A stretch of DNA of 64,000 nt from Cellulomonas sp. NTE-D12 (GCF_027923705.1 NZ_AP026442.1:310001-374000), one strand, 5' to 3'. Numbered from the stretch's first letter, positions 25,721 to 34,510 are shown. Notes: generated from the sequence alone by a model not told the origin. Program-made: numbers and translations.

Positions 25721-26731
25721 TCAGAGGATGCCGGCGAGCACGGACTCGAGCTCGGCCTTCGCTGCGGCGACCCTGATCGGGTTCGGCACCTCGGGCCGCA
25801 GGAAGTACACGAGCAGGGCCCGCTGTGCGGTCAGCCGGTTGCCGGCCTGGTCGAACGCGATGGAGAAGTCCGCGTCGAGCACGTCGTCGGTGACCTCCTC
25901 GCCACGGGTGGCGGGCAGGCAGTGCATGAACTTCGCGTCCGGGCCCGCCAGCGACATCAGCTCGCGGTTCACCTGGTAGGTGGGCATGAAGGCGGCCAGC
26001 CGCTCGGCCTCCCCGAGCTCGGCCTCGTAGTCGCCGTACCAGACGTCGGTGTAGACGAAGTCCGCGCCGGCCAGCGCCTTCGCGGCGTCGTCGGTCACCA
26101 GCACGCTGCCGTGCGACGTCTCGCAGTTGGCCCGCCCGATGGCCTGCAGCTCCGGCTTCAGCTGGAACCTCTCGGGACCGAACTGCACGAACTCCATGCC
26201 CATCTTGGTGGTGATCATCATCAGCGAGGCGCACACCTGGGTGGCGTCGCCGACGAACACCACCTTGCAGTCCTCCAGCCGCTTCCCCGCCGGCAGGTGC
26301 TCGACCATGGTGATCAGGTCGCCGATCTCCTGGGTCGGGTGGTTGTAGTCCGACATGCCGTTGAGCACCGGGATGGTGGCGTACCGGGCCAGGTCCGCCA
26401 CGGTGTGGTGCCGCGCGACGCGGGCCATCACCACGTCGACCAGGCGGGACAGCACGCGGGCGGTGTCCTCCATCGACTCGTGGCCGCCGAGCTGGATCTG
26501 CCCGGGGGCCAGGTACTGCGCGTGTCCGCCGAGCTGAGACATCGCCGTCTCGAAGGACACGCGGGTGCGGGTGGACGACTGCTCGAAGATCATGCCGAGC
26601 GTGCGGCCTGCCAGCAGCGGCGGGAAGTACCCGGCGCGCACGCAGCGCTTGAGGCTGAGGCCGAGGTGGACCAGGTCGAGCACCTCGTCCTTGGTGAGGT
26701 CCTGGGTGTCGATGAAGTGGCGGGGGGACAT
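25721..26731 (-). CDS. ptcA: Putrescine carbamoyltransferase
   Basis: A 336-residue transcarbamylase. The carbamoyl-phosphate motif STRTRVSFE and the HPTQEI motif are intact, as is 'HCLPATRGEEVTD'. Where ornithine transcarbamylases carry the SMG ornithine loop, this protein has 'TDVWYGDYEAELGEAER', the feature of putrescine carbamoyltransferases. With its neighbours it converts N-carbamoylputrescine and phosphate to putrescine and carbamoyl phosphate. The start ATG follows CAGGAGAG. Automatic annotation may call it argF, which I think is wrong. Confidence 0.88.
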   Translation of the reverse strand: MSPRHFIDTQDLTKDEVLDLVHLGLSLKRCVRAGYFPPLLAGRTLGMIFEQSSTRTRVSFETAMSQLGGHAQYLAPGQIQLGGHESMEDTARVLSRLVDVVMARVARHHTVADLARYATIPVLNGMSDYNHPTQEIGDLITMVEHLPAGKRLEDCKVVFVGDATQVCASLMMITTKMGMEFVQFGPERFQLKPELQAIGRANCETSHGSVLVTDDAAKALAGADFVYTDVWYGDYEAELGEAERLAAFMPTYQVNRELMSLAGPDAKFMHCLPATRGEEVTDDVLDADFSIAFDQAGNRLTAQRALLVYFLRPEVPNPIRVAAAKAELESVLAGIL

Positions 26732-26926
26732 GGCTCTCTCCTGCTGGTTCGGGGCTGGATCTGGGTGTGCGGGGTCGGCCGAGCGCGGTCGGGTCGCCGC
26801 GGGTGCGGGAGCAGGACCGGTCGGATGCCGGGGGATCGATGACGGCGTCGTCGCGGCGCCGGTCGGGCTGGCCCCTTCGGGGCCGGATGGAGGCCCTGGT
26901 CAGGGCCGGAGGTGCGGGACCTGAGG

Positions 26927-28024
26927 TCAGCGCCCCGAGGGCTGCTGCTGGGTGATGCAGTGCACGTTGCCGCCGCCGAGCAGGATCTCCCGGCCGGGGA
27001 CGGTGACGACGCGCCGCGGGGCGAACAGCTGCGTGTACGCCGCGACGGCTGCGTCGTCGTGTGGGTCGTCGAACACCGGCAGCACCACCAGGTCGTTGCC
27101 GATGTAGGAGTTCACGTAGCTGCCAGCGAGCCGGTCGCCGACCTCGCGGGGGAGCGTGCCCTCGATCGAGTCGACCCCGCGCGACTCCTCCTCGGTGATG
27201 AAGATCGGCCCGGGCTGGTGGATCTTCACCACCTCGAACGACCGACCGCGCGCGTCCGTCGTGGACTCCAGCACCTTCAGCGCCGCGGCCGACCGCTCGA
27301 ACTGCGGGTCGGTCTCGTCGTCCGTCCACGTCAGCATCACCACGCCCGGCCGCACGAACCGGCAGAAGTTGTCCACGTGACCGTTCGTCTCGTCGAGGTA
27401 CACGCCGTACGGCAGCCAGACGACGACCTCGACCCCGAGGTGGTCGCGCAGCTGCTGCTCGATGTCCGCCCTGGTCAGGTCGGGGTTCCGGCCGGCCGAC
27501 AGCAGGCACTCCTCGGTGACCAGCACCGTGCCCTCGCCGTCGACGTCGATCGAGCCGCCCTCGAGCACCAGCGGTGCGCGGTACCGGTCGACCCCCTCGA
27601 TCTCGAGCACCTTGCGGGCCACGGCGTCGTCGGCCGCCCACGGGAAGTACAGCCCGTCGACCAGGCCGCCCCACGCGTTGAAGACCCAGTCCACGCCGCG
27701 TACGTCGCCCTCGTCGTTCACCACGAACGTGGGGCCGGTGTCGCGCATCCAGGAGTCGTCGTTGGACATCTCGACCACCCGGACGTGCTCGGGGAGCTGG
27801 CTGCGGGCGTTGTCGTACTGCCGCGCGGACACCGCGACGGTGACGGCCTCGGTCTGCGCGATGGCGGTGGCCACCGCGGTGAACGCGGCCTGCGCGGGCT
27901 TGCCGCCGAGCCGCCAGTTGTCCGGGCGCTCCGGCCAGACGAGCCAGCAGCCGGTGTGGTGGGCCCACTCGGCCGGCATGCGGTAGCCGTCGGCGGCGGG
28001 GGTGGAGCTGTGCGTGCGTGCCAT
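26927..28024 (-). CDS. aguA: Agmatine deiminase
   Basis: A 365-residue amidinotransferase-fold enzyme that hydrolyses agmatine to N-carbamoylputrescine and ammonia. Visible landmarks are 'MPAEWAHHTGCWLVWPERPDNWR', 'NDDSWMRDTGPTFVV', 'VLEGGSIDVDGEGT', 'DETNGHVDNFCRF' and the C-terminal 'GGGNVHCITQQQP' with the catalytic Cys at about 356. A 195-bp gap to ptcA (26732-26926) contains G-rich sequence but no gene or clear site. Confidence 0.93.
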   Translation of the reverse strand: MARTHSSTPAADGYRMPAEWAHHTGCWLVWPERPDNWRLGGKPAQAAFTAVATAIAQTEAVTVAVSARQYDNARSQLPEHVRVVEMSNDDSWMRDTGPTFVVNDEGDVRGVDWVFNAWGGLVDGLYFPWAADDAVARKVLEIEGVDRYRAPLVLEGGSIDVDGEGTVLVTEECLLSAGRNPDLTRADIEQQLRDHLGVEVVVWLPYGVYLDETNGHVDNFCRFVRPGVVMLTWTDDETDPQFERSAAALKVLESTTDARGRSFEVVKIHQPGPIFITEEESRGVDSIEGTLPREVGDRLAGSYVNSYIGNDLVVLPVFDDPHDDAAVAAYTQLFAPRRVVTVPGREILLGGGNVHCITQQQPSGR

Positions 28025-28075
28025 GGGAGGCGACCTTCCTGAGGCGTCGGTGGTCGTGGGATCAGGTGGGTGCGG

Positions 28076-29557
28076 TCAGTCGACGACCGCGAGCTCGGGC
28101 TCCGCGTCGGGGTCCTCACCGCGCTCCAGCGCGCGGTCCCGGGTCCAGCGCGGTGCGCGGGCGCAGAAGGACTCCTGGATGCCGACGGTGATGGCGAGCC
28201 CGACGAGGATCGAGCCGGTCACGGCCCACGAGAAGTCGTACGGGTTCCAGACGAAGAACACCGCCGCAGCCGTCAGCAGGGCCGTCGGCACCCACGTGAC
28301 CAGCCACGTCATGGTCCGACCACCGGGTACCTGGTAGGGCCGCACCCGGTCCGGGTCGATGCGACGCAGCTTGCCGAACGCCAGCATCATCACGATGTAG
28401 GGCAGCAGGAAGATCACCGACGAGAACGCGAACAGGTTCCAGAACACCTCGTCGATCGACCCGCCGGTCACCGAGAACAGCACGGCGTACGCCAGCGTGA
28501 ACACCGTGCCGACCAGCGAGCAGAGCATCGCGGCGCCGACGGGCGTGCCGCGGTCCGGGTGCGTACGGGCGAACACCTTGGGCAGGTCACCCTGCTGGGC
28601 GGACTCCGCGGCGGCGATGTTCGCGCCGATGGTCCACGGCACCAGGCTGGCGAAGAAGCAGAACAGGGCGCCGATGCCGAGGATGGTCACCACGGTGCTC
28701 GCGACGCCGGAGTCGCCGAAGCCACGGCGCAGCGCGTCGACGAGGCCGGTCGTCTTCGAGATCTCGTCGGCCGGCACGATGAGCTGCATGCCGACCGTCG
28801 CCACCAGGTAGAACGCACCGATCAGAGCACCGGCGATCGCGATGGTCCGCGGGACGTCCCGGCGTGGGTTCTCCATCTGGGTGGACGCGGACGACATCAG
28901 CTCGAAGCCGAGGAAGTTGTAGATGACGATCGGCAGCGCCGCGATGAACGCCGGCAGCGTGTGGGTGGGGATCACGGAGCCGAGCGACCAGGTGGTGGCC
29001 GAGCCGTGGTGGGCGGTGTAGATGCCGCCGGCGACGGCCAGCGCGACGATCACCGCGATGGTGATGCCCGCGCCGAGGTTGGACACCCACGTGCCGGTCT
29101 TCAGGCTGCGGGCGTTCACCCAGTAGTTGATCCAGATCAGCGTGACGGTCACCGCCACCTGCACCCAGAAGTTCAGGTGCCCGTCGAAGAACATCGACGA
29201 GATGGCCCCGGAGAACATCAGGTACACGCTGGGGACCCACAGGCCGACGTTGAGCCAGTACCACCACGACACCCGCGTGCCCCAGCGGTTGCCGAACGCC
29301 CGGACCACCCAGGCGTAGATGCCGCCGGCGTCGGGGTAGGCGCTGCCGAGCTCGCTGGTGACCAGGCCGTAGGGGACGAAGAAGACGACGATGATCGCGA
29401 CCGTCCAGAAGATGGCGGTCGGGCCGACGGCGGCCGTCACGGTCAGCTGCGACAGCAGCAGCATCGCCGCCACCGAGAACAGCACCATGTCGAACATCCG
29501 GAACGTCTTGCGGGTCCCTGTGTCGGCCGTCGGGGGACGGTCCGTCTGCGCGGTCAT
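28076..29557 (-). CDS. APC-family amino acid permease, probable agmatine/putrescine antiporter
   Basis: A 493-residue transporter with twelve predicted membrane helices. The first helices carry 'YGLVTSELGSAYPDAGGIYAWVVRAFG', an APC superfamily signature. The gene is first in the operon with agmatine deiminase, putrescine carbamoyltransferase and carbamate kinase, so an agmatine/putrescine exchanger is likely. The assignment rests on context. The ATG with AAAGGAG upstream is the start; a frame extending further upstream would run through the operators and is rejected. Confidence 0.85.
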   Translation of the reverse strand: MTAQTDRPPTADTGTRKTFRMFDMVLFSVAAMLLLSQLTVTAAVGPTAIFWTVAIIVVFFVPYGLVTSELGSAYPDAGGIYAWVVRAFGNRWGTRVSWWYWLNVGLWVPSVYLMFSGAISSMFFDGHLNFWVQVAVTVTLIWINYWVNARSLKTGTWVSNLGAGITIAVIVALAVAGGIYTAHHGSATTWSLGSVIPTHTLPAFIAALPIVIYNFLGFELMSSASTQMENPRRDVPRTIAIAGALIGAFYLVATVGMQLIVPADEISKTTGLVDALRRGFGDSGVASTVVTILGIGALFCFFASLVPWTIGANIAAAESAQQGDLPKVFARTHPDRGTPVGAAMLCSLVGTVFTLAYAVLFSVTGGSIDEVFWNLFAFSSVIFLLPYIVMMLAFGKLRRIDPDRVRPYQVPGGRTMTWLVTWVPTALLTAAAVFFVWNPYDFSWAVTGSILVGLAITVGIQESFCARAPRWTRDRALERGEDPDAEPELAVVD

Positions 29558-29646
29558 TGCAGCTCCTTTGCGTGGCGTGCCGCTGTGCCGAGTCGCGCAC
29601 GTCGCACCGGGGGAGCCGCTCGCGGTCGCGAGGTCTGGTCCGAACA

Positions 29647-29685
29647 TGTACAAACGTACAACTTCTCGTGTTGTACAAACGTACA
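29647..29685 (-). promoter_or_regulatory. Tandem operators upstream of the agmatine operon
   Basis: TGTACAAACGTACA occurs twice exactly (29647-29660 and 29672-29685). Each is an inverted repeat, TGTAC and GTACA around AAAC. Centres are 25 bp apart. They lie 90-128 bp before the permease start and just after the TetR gene's end, so they probably bind that TetR regulator and control the operon. Confidence 0.75.
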
Positions 29686-29737
29686 TGTGACGAGATTGAG
29701 GCCTAGGGACCTTCGTCCTGCGGTGCGGTCGAGCTGG

Positions 29738-30367
29738 CTACGGCTGCACGCAGAGCCGTTCGACCACCACGCGCAGCCGGATGGTCAGGTCCGGCACGCT
29801 GAGCTCGGCGTTCGAGACGGCCTCGAGCATCAGGCCGTCCACCAGGCACGCGACGATCTGCACCGCCTGCTCGCGCGGCACCGCCGGGTCGGTCGGCGGC
29901 AGCACCCGGTCGACCAGCTCGCCGATCATCCGCGACCAGGCGCGCGCCTCGTGGCGGACCACGCCGTTGCGCGTCGCCTCCATGAACATCTCGAACAGGG
30001 CCAGGTCGTACAGCGGGTCGGCCACCGTCTTGTCGAAGAACATCTCGGTCAGCACCTCGAGCGCCCGGTCGACGTCCGGCACCTCGTGCAGCGCGTCGAC
30101 GATGGACGCCAGCCGCACCGCCTCCGCCTCACGGGCGTGCGCCATCGTCTGGAGCAGCAGGTCGTCCCGGTCGGTGAAGTAGTACGTCGTCGACCCGAGG
30201 GGAACCTGCGCCACCTTGGCGACCGCGCGGTGCGTCACCGCGGAGGCGCCCCCGGTTCCGAACACCCGGACCGAGGCGTCGAGGATCTGTTCGCGCTTGC
30301 GCTCACCGGTGGTGGTCTTGGCCCGCGACCCGTTGCTGCCGGTCCCCGTCGAGTGCCCCTCTGCCAC
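29738..30367 (-). CDS. TetR family regulator of the agmatine cluster
   Basis: A 209-residue regulator. Residues about 25-70 form the HTH: 'REQILDASVRVFGTGGASAVTHRAVAKVAQVPLGSTTYYFTDRDDLL'. The C-terminal domain is helical and ends in a 'VACLVDGLMLEAVSNAE' helix. GTG is chosen as the start because GGGAG lies nine bases before it. It is encoded upstream of and in the same direction as the operon, with a pair of perfect operators between them. The ligand is likely agmatine or putrescine, by context. Confidence 0.87.
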   Translation of the reverse strand: MAEGHSTGTGSNGSRAKTTTGERKREQILDASVRVFGTGGASAVTHRAVAKVAQVPLGSTTYYFTDRDDLLLQTMAHAREAEAVRLASIVDALHEVPDVDRALEVLTEMFFDKTVADPLYDLALFEMFMEATRNGVVRHEARAWSRMIGELVDRVLPPTDPAVPREQAVQIVACLVDGLMLEAVSNAELSVPDLTIRLRVVVERLCVQP

Positions 30368-30566
30368 CGAATCCGCTCCCGTCGTCGACCCTGACCACCT
30401 CGGGGTGCAGGCTAGCGCCGGGACCGGGCCCGCCCCTCGGGACCGAGGCCGGCCAGCGGCCGAGACGCGGGCCGTGGCGCGGCGGTGCGGCACCGGCGAC
30501 TTGTCGCTCGTCACGTCCGCCCTCCCTCCCCGGAGTGCGATCCGGGCGGGGTGTTCCTTTCGGGCG

Positions 30567-30599
30567 TGTACGCCTGCCGTACGTACACCAGGCGTACAC
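30567..30599. repeat. Triple-box palindrome, copy B
   Basis: Boxes TGTACGCC, GTACGTAC and GGCGTACA with four-base spacers, identical in layout to copies A and C. Outer flanks TTTC and GAAAA extend the dyad. It lies in the 400-bp non-coding stretch 30368-30767, about 200 bp before the TetR gene start and downstream of the MarR gene. It could be an operator or an intergenic repeat. Confidence 0.78.
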
Positions 30600-30654
30600 G
30601 CGGAAAAGGCCCGGTCGGGTGGGTGCGACACGCTCCGCATCGCACCAGCCGGCC

Positions 30655-30713
30655 TGGCGCGCACCGACCGGCGTGGCGCGCACCGACCGTCGTGGCGCGC
30701 GGACGGCGCGCAC
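30655..30713. repeat. Degenerate tandem repeats, 19-bp unit
   Basis: TGGCGCGCACCGACCGGCG at 30655-30673 is followed by a copy differing at one base (30674-30692) and a third degenerate copy with an internal change. It lies between the triple-box palindrome and the end of the MarR gene. The rest of this intergenic stretch shows no gene. Confidence 0.65.
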
Positions 30714-30767
30714 CGGACGTCGCTGCCTCGAGGCGCGGGGCGTCCCGGGATGGTGCGGGGTGCCTGG

Positions 30768-31229
30768 TCAGGCGCGCGCGCGACGGCGCTCGATCGCGGC
30801 GCCGGCGGGACCGTCCGCGACGAGGGCGCGCAGCACCCGGACGGTCCGCTCCGTGGCCCCGTCGTCCGGGAGTGCGGCCGCGAGCTGCCCGTGGAAGACC
30901 TTCTCGACCTCGGCGACGCGTGCCGCGAGGTCGGCGCCGGAGGGGGTCAGGCGCAGCCGGGTCAGGCGGCCGTCGGCCTCGTCGGGAACCTGCTCCGCCC
31001 AGCCTGCGGCGACCACCGTGCGGGTGAGGCGGCTCGGGCTGCCCGTCTCGCACACCAGCAGGGCGCCGAGCTCCTTGACCGACAACGGTTCGTCGCTGCC
31101 GGCGAGCACGGTGAGCACCTCGGCCTGCGCCGGGGTGACGCCGAGGGGACGCAAGGCCTCGGTGAGCCGCCGGTTGCCCTCGCGCTGCGCGGCCAGCACC
31201 AGGTAGCGCAGCTCCTCGATGCGATCCAC
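30768..31229 (-). CDS. MarR family regulator
   Basis: A 153-residue winged-helix regulator: 'GVTPAQAEVLTVLAGSDEPLSVKELGALLVCETGSPSRLTRTVVAAGWAEQV', then 'LTRLRLTPSGADLAARV' as the wing and dimerisation helix. GTG at 31229 is chosen; longer frames would reach into the promoter region. A Cys in the recognition region ('LLVCETG') may make it redox-sensitive, but that is speculation. It is divergent from the NmrA-like gene and likely controls it. Confidence 0.85.
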   Translation of the reverse strand: MDRIEELRYLVLAAQREGNRRLTEALRPLGVTPAQAEVLTVLAGSDEPLSVKELGALLVCETGSPSRLTRTVVAAGWAEQVPDEADGRLTRLRLTPSGADLAARVAEVEKVFHGQLAAALPDDGATERTVRVLRALVADGPAGAAIERRRARA

Positions 31230-31263
31230 GAGGTCACCATACCGGTGACACAACATGCGTGAC

Positions 31264-31274
31264 ATGCCTTGCAT
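31264..31274. promoter_or_regulatory. Possible MarR operator half-site pair
   Basis: ATGC and GCAT arms around CTT lie in the 100-bp divergent gap between the MarR and NmrA-like genes. The adjacent ACATGCGTGACATGCC also shows a repeated ACATGC. Weak evidence. Confidence 0.3.
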
Positions 31275-31329
31275 CGGTCAGGCCAGCGGAGCAGACTCGG
31301 TGACACGTCATCGAACTGGAGGAGGACCC

Positions 31330-32367
31330 ATGATCGCCGTCATCGGAGCAACCGGGTTCGTCGGAGCGGCCCTGACCCGTCGGCTGCTCGCAGCCGGCCC
31401 TGCGGGGGGCGGTCGTCCCGAGCCGGTCCGCGTGCTGGTCCGCGACGAGGCGCGGGCCCGCGCCCGGCTCGGCGGTGCCGGGGCCGAGCGGTTGGACGTC
31501 GTCGTCGGCGGCATGCACGACGAAGCCGCGCTCGACGCCCTGCTCGCCGGGGCCCGCGCCGTCTACGTGCTGGTGCAGACCGTCACCGCCCGGCAGCCCG
31601 ACGGCGCCGGGGACTTCGCCGACGCGGAACGACGAGCCACCGAGCTGCTGGTCGCGGCCGCCCGCCGCGCCGGCACCCGCCGGCTGCTCACCGTCGGGCT
31701 GATCGGCGCCCGGGCGCAGGCGACCAACCCGTGGGTGCGCTCGCGGGTGGCCGTCGAGCGGCAGCTGCTCGGCAGCGGGCTCGACGTGACGGTGCTGCGG
31801 CCCGGGCTCGTCGCCGGCAAGGGCGGGGCCGGGTTCGACGACCTGCTGAGGGCCGCCCGCCGCCCGGTCGCAGCGATCCGCGGTGCGGGACGGCAGCACT
31901 GGTCGTGGATCGCGCTCGACGACCTGGTCGGCTACCTGGTGGACGCGCTCGACGAGCCGGAGACGTACGGCCGGGTGCTCGACGTCGGCACCGTCGACGC
32001 CCCGACCTACCGCGAGCTGGTCGCCGCGACGGCGGCTGCGCTGGGCCGGCCGACGCCGCCCGTCATCGGGCTGCCGCGGGGCGTGCTGCACCTGGTGGCA
32101 CCGCTGCTTGAGCGCGTCGGCGGACACCCGCGTGGCGGTCTGCGGGCTGCCCTGGACCACCTGGCCGACGACCTCGTGGGCGACCCCGTGCCGATCCGCG
32201 GGCTGCTGCCGCGGGACCTGCTCGACTGGGACGCCTGCGTGCACGCAGCGATCGAGCAGGCGCCGGCGGTGGTGACTGGGGGGTCAGTCGGGCAGTCGGG
32301 AGACGGTCACCCACCCCGCCGGCCGGGCGACCGTCTCCAGCTCGTCGCACGTCAGCTCGATGGCTGA
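31330..32367 (+). CDS. NmrA-like NAD(P)-binding protein
   Basis: A 345-residue atypical SDR with GGAGGAGG before the ATG. It opens with 'MIAVIGATGFVGAALTRRLLAAG', continues through 'ARAVYVLVQTVTARQPDGAGDFADAERRATELLVAAARRAG' and 'DVTVLRPGLVAGKG', and has the extended-SDR style 'ALDDLVGYLVDAL'. Such proteins bind NAD(P) and often sense redox state or reduce quinones. The last 28 codons lie antisense to the end of the YbaK gene, and that Pro/Arg/Gln-rich tail looks unlike the rest. Confidence 0.82.
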   Translation: MIAVIGATGFVGAALTRRLLAAGPAGGGRPEPVRVLVRDEARARARLGGAGAERLDVVVGGMHDEAALDALLAGARAVYVLVQTVTARQPDGAGDFADAERRATELLVAAARRAGTRRLLTVGLIGARAQATNPWVRSRVAVERQLLGSGLDVTVLRPGLVAGKGGAGFDDLLRAARRPVAAIRGAGRQHWSWIALDDLVGYLVDALDEPETYGRVLDVGTVDAPTYRELVAATAAALGRPTPPVIGLPRGVLHLVAPLLERVGGHPRGGLRAALDHLADDLVGDPVPIRGLLPRDLLDWDACVHAAIEQAPAVVTGGSVGQSGDGHPPRRPGDRLQLVARQLDG

Positions 32368-32760
32368 GGCGGCGTCGCCGCACGCCGGGAAGACCGAGTC
32401 GAACCGCTGCAAAGACGTGTCCAGCCACACCGTGGCGGACTCGGGGTTGCCGAACGGGCACACCCCGCCGGGCTCGTGGCCCGTCAGCCGCTCGACCTCG
32501 TCCCCACCCAGCATCCGCGCCTTCAGCCCGAATGCCTGCTTGAAGCCGGCGTTGTCCAGCCGGGCGTCGCCGGCCAGCACGACGAGGATCGCCGTGTCCG
32601 GGTCGGCCCCGCGGAAGCTGAGCGTCTTGGCGATCCGCTGCGGGGCGACCCCCAGCGCCTGCGCCGCGAGCTCGACGGTGGCGCTGGAGTGCTCGGTGAC
32701 GATCACGTCGTCGGCGCGCCCGTACCGGGCGAGGTGGCTGCGGGCGCGGTCCAGGGACAT
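32284..32760 (-). CDS. YbaK/EbsC family aminoacyl-tRNA deacylase
   Basis: A 158-residue editing domain. 'VELAAQALGVAPQRIAKTLSFRG' contains the conserved catalytic-site Lys, and 'HEPGGVCPFGNP' with 'VWLDTSLQRFDSVFPACGD' matches YbaK/ProX-like proteins that hydrolyse misacylated tRNA. Start ATG at 32760. It overlaps the 3' end of the NmrA-like gene by 84 bases in antisense. Confidence 0.88.
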   Translation of the reverse strand: MSLDRARSHLARYGRADDVIVTEHSSATVELAAQALGVAPQRIAKTLSFRGADPDTAILVVLAGDARLDNAGFKQAFGLKARMLGGDEVERLTGHEPGGVCPFGNPESATVWLDTSLQRFDSVFPACGDAASAIELTCDELETVARPAGWVTVSRLPD

Positions 32761-32785
32761 CGGGGGTCGCTCCTCGTCGGGCGGC

Positions 32786-33247
32786 TCAGCCGCAGCTGTC
32801 GCAGATGCCGGTGGCGGGCAGCGCCATGAAGCACGTCGGGCAGATCGCCGGCGCCTCGTCGGCCACGGCCGACCGCGACGGCGTGGTCCGCGGGGTGGAC
32901 GTCCTGGTGGAGGCGGCGCGCGGCGCGCGCGCTGCGGGGCGGGCGGCGGCGGCCCGCGCGGCGGAGGCCGAGAACGGCTCGTGCACCTCGAAGCCGCGCT
33001 TGCGCAGCAGCGCGACGGCGGCGTCCATGCCGTGGAACTCGTCGGCCGGTGCGAGGCGGCCGGTGGCCAGCCGGTGCGCGACGCCGAGCACCGCACGCGC
33101 GTCGTAGCTCAGGCCCTCGTGGACCACCGTGTACTCCGGCTGCGCGGTGAACCCGTACAGGCGGAGGAACTCCTCACCGCCGCGGGTGTCGTACTCGGCG
33201 AGTGTCTGGATCACGTGCTGTCGCAGGACGGAGGAGAAGGTGGCCAC
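32786..33247 (-). CDS. Hypothetical protein with C-terminal zinc ribbon
   Basis: A 153-residue protein starting at GTG. The N-terminal 85 residues ('FSSVLRQHVIQTLAEYDTRGGEEFLRLYGF' to 'HGMDAAVALLRKRGFEV') are helical and look like a compact domain. An Ala/Arg/Pro/Thr-rich linker follows. It ends in 'CPTCFMALPATGICDSCG', a four-Cys zinc ribbon. I do not recognise the family. It is 25 bp upstream of the deacylase gene on the same strand. Confidence 0.7.
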   Translation of the reverse strand: MATFSSVLRQHVIQTLAEYDTRGGEEFLRLYGFTAQPEYTVVHEGLSYDARAVLGVAHRLATGRLAPADEFHGMDAAVALLRKRGFEVHEPFSASAARAAAARPAARAPRAASTRTSTPRTTPSRSAVADEAPAICPTCFMALPATGICDSCG

Positions 33248-33395
33248 GGCCAGCCAGGGTACGTCGCGCGGCTGGACGTCCTGCGCGGGCGGCGGTGGCG
33301 GTCGCCGACCTCTCGGCAGCACAGGTGACTCTCGGACGGCGTCACCCGCGACACCCCGCAGCGGCGGCGTCGGACCCGTCGGCTAGCGTCGACAC

Positions 33396-34355
33396 ATGGC
33401 TGACCAGCGCCGTCACCCCCGTCGCTCCACCGCCGCCGCGGGCCGACCGCTCCGGGTCGGCGTCCAGCTGCCCGAGGTCGAGCGGGACGTCCGCTGGCCG
33501 GAGCTGCTGGACCTGGCGCGCCGCGCCGAGGACGTCGGCCTCGACTCGCTGTGGGTGGGCGACCACCTGCTGTACCGCTTCGCCGACGGGTCCACCCGCG
33601 GGCCGTGGGAGGCCGGCTCGCTGCTGGCCGCGCTCGCGGCCTCGACGTCGCGGGTGACCCTCGGCCCGCTGGTGGCGTGCACGGCCTTCCGCAACCCGGC
33701 GGTGCTGGCCAAGCAGGCGGCGACGCTCGACGAGATCAGCGGCGGCCGCTTCGTCCTCGGCCTGGGTGCCGGCTGGAACCCCGTGGAGTTCGCGGCGTTC
33801 GGCCTGCCCTTCGACCACCGCATCGCGCGGTTCGAGGAGGCGTTCACCATCATCCGGTCGCTGCTGCGCGACGGCTCCGTGGACTTCGTCGGGCAGTACT
33901 ACTCGGCGCGCGACTGCGAGCTGGTGCCCCGCGGCCCGACGCCCGGCGGCCCCGCGCTGATGATCGGCTCGATCGGCCCCCGCATGCTGGCCGCCACCGC
34001 GCCGCACGTCGACTCGTGGAACGCCTGGTACGCCGATACGGGCAACACGCCGGACGGGGCCGCCGCCGCGGCGGAGCCCCTGGCAGCGGCACTGCGGGCG
34101 ACCGGACGGGAGTCCGACGAGGTCGTGCGCACCGTGGCGGTCCTGCTCCGGCTGCCGGGCGGTACCGGCCGGACGATGGGGGACACCTCGGACTCCCAGC
34201 AGGTGCGCCCGCTCACCGGCTCGCCCGAGGAGCTGGCCGCGGGACTGCGCGCCTACGCCGACGCCGGCATCACCGAGGTGCAGCTGGTGCTCGACCCGAT
34301 CACCGCCGGCTCGATCGAGGCGCTCCGCCCGGTGCTGGCGCTGCTCGACGCCTGA
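33396..34355 (+). CDS. Luciferase-like (LLM class) flavin/F420-dependent oxidoreductase
   Basis: A 319-residue TIM-barrel enzyme. 'GVQLPEVERDVRWPELLDLARRAEDVGLDSLWVGDHLLYRF' is the N-terminal barrel start, 'TSRVTLGPLVACTAFRNPAVLAKQAATLDEISGGRFVLGLGAGW' the conserved core. The pattern fits the F420-dependent subgroup common in actinobacteria, but FMN use is possible. Substrate unknown. It is monocistronic. Confidence 0.88.
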   Translation: MADQRRHPRRSTAAAGRPLRVGVQLPEVERDVRWPELLDLARRAEDVGLDSLWVGDHLLYRFADGSTRGPWEAGSLLAALAASTSRVTLGPLVACTAFRNPAVLAKQAATLDEISGGRFVLGLGAGWNPVEFAAFGLPFDHRIARFEEAFTIIRSLLRDGSVDFVGQYYSARDCELVPRGPTPGGPALMIGSIGPRMLAATAPHVDSWNAWYADTGNTPDGAAAAAEPLAAALRATGRESDEVVRTVAVLLRLPGGTGRTMGDTSDSQQVRPLTGSPEELAAGLRAYADAGITEVQLVLDPITAGSIEALRPVLALLDA

Positions 34356-34433
34356 CGTCTCCTCCGGGGGGCGAGCACGGAGCGGCCACGCCGTCACGGC
34401 GACGAAGCCGCTGATCACGCCCTCGAACCGAAA

Positions 34434-34447
34434 TGTGAAGGATCACA
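34434..34447. promoter_or_regulatory. Inverted repeat upstream of sugar transporter
   Basis: TGTGA and TCACA arms around AGGA. The arms match the half-site of CRP-type sites but the spacer is four, not six. It lies about 200 bp before the binding-protein gene. Confidence 0.4.
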
Positions 34448-34510
34448 CTCGTCCCCACCTCGGCGGTCGTGCGACTGCCCATCCCCGCAGGTGAACAGGC
34501 ACGTTACCCA

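Noticed and set aside
25721..26731. Ornithine carbamoyltransferase (argF)
   Set aside because: The ornithine SMG loop is replaced by the putrescine-type WYGDYEAEL, and the neighbours are agmatine pathway genes.
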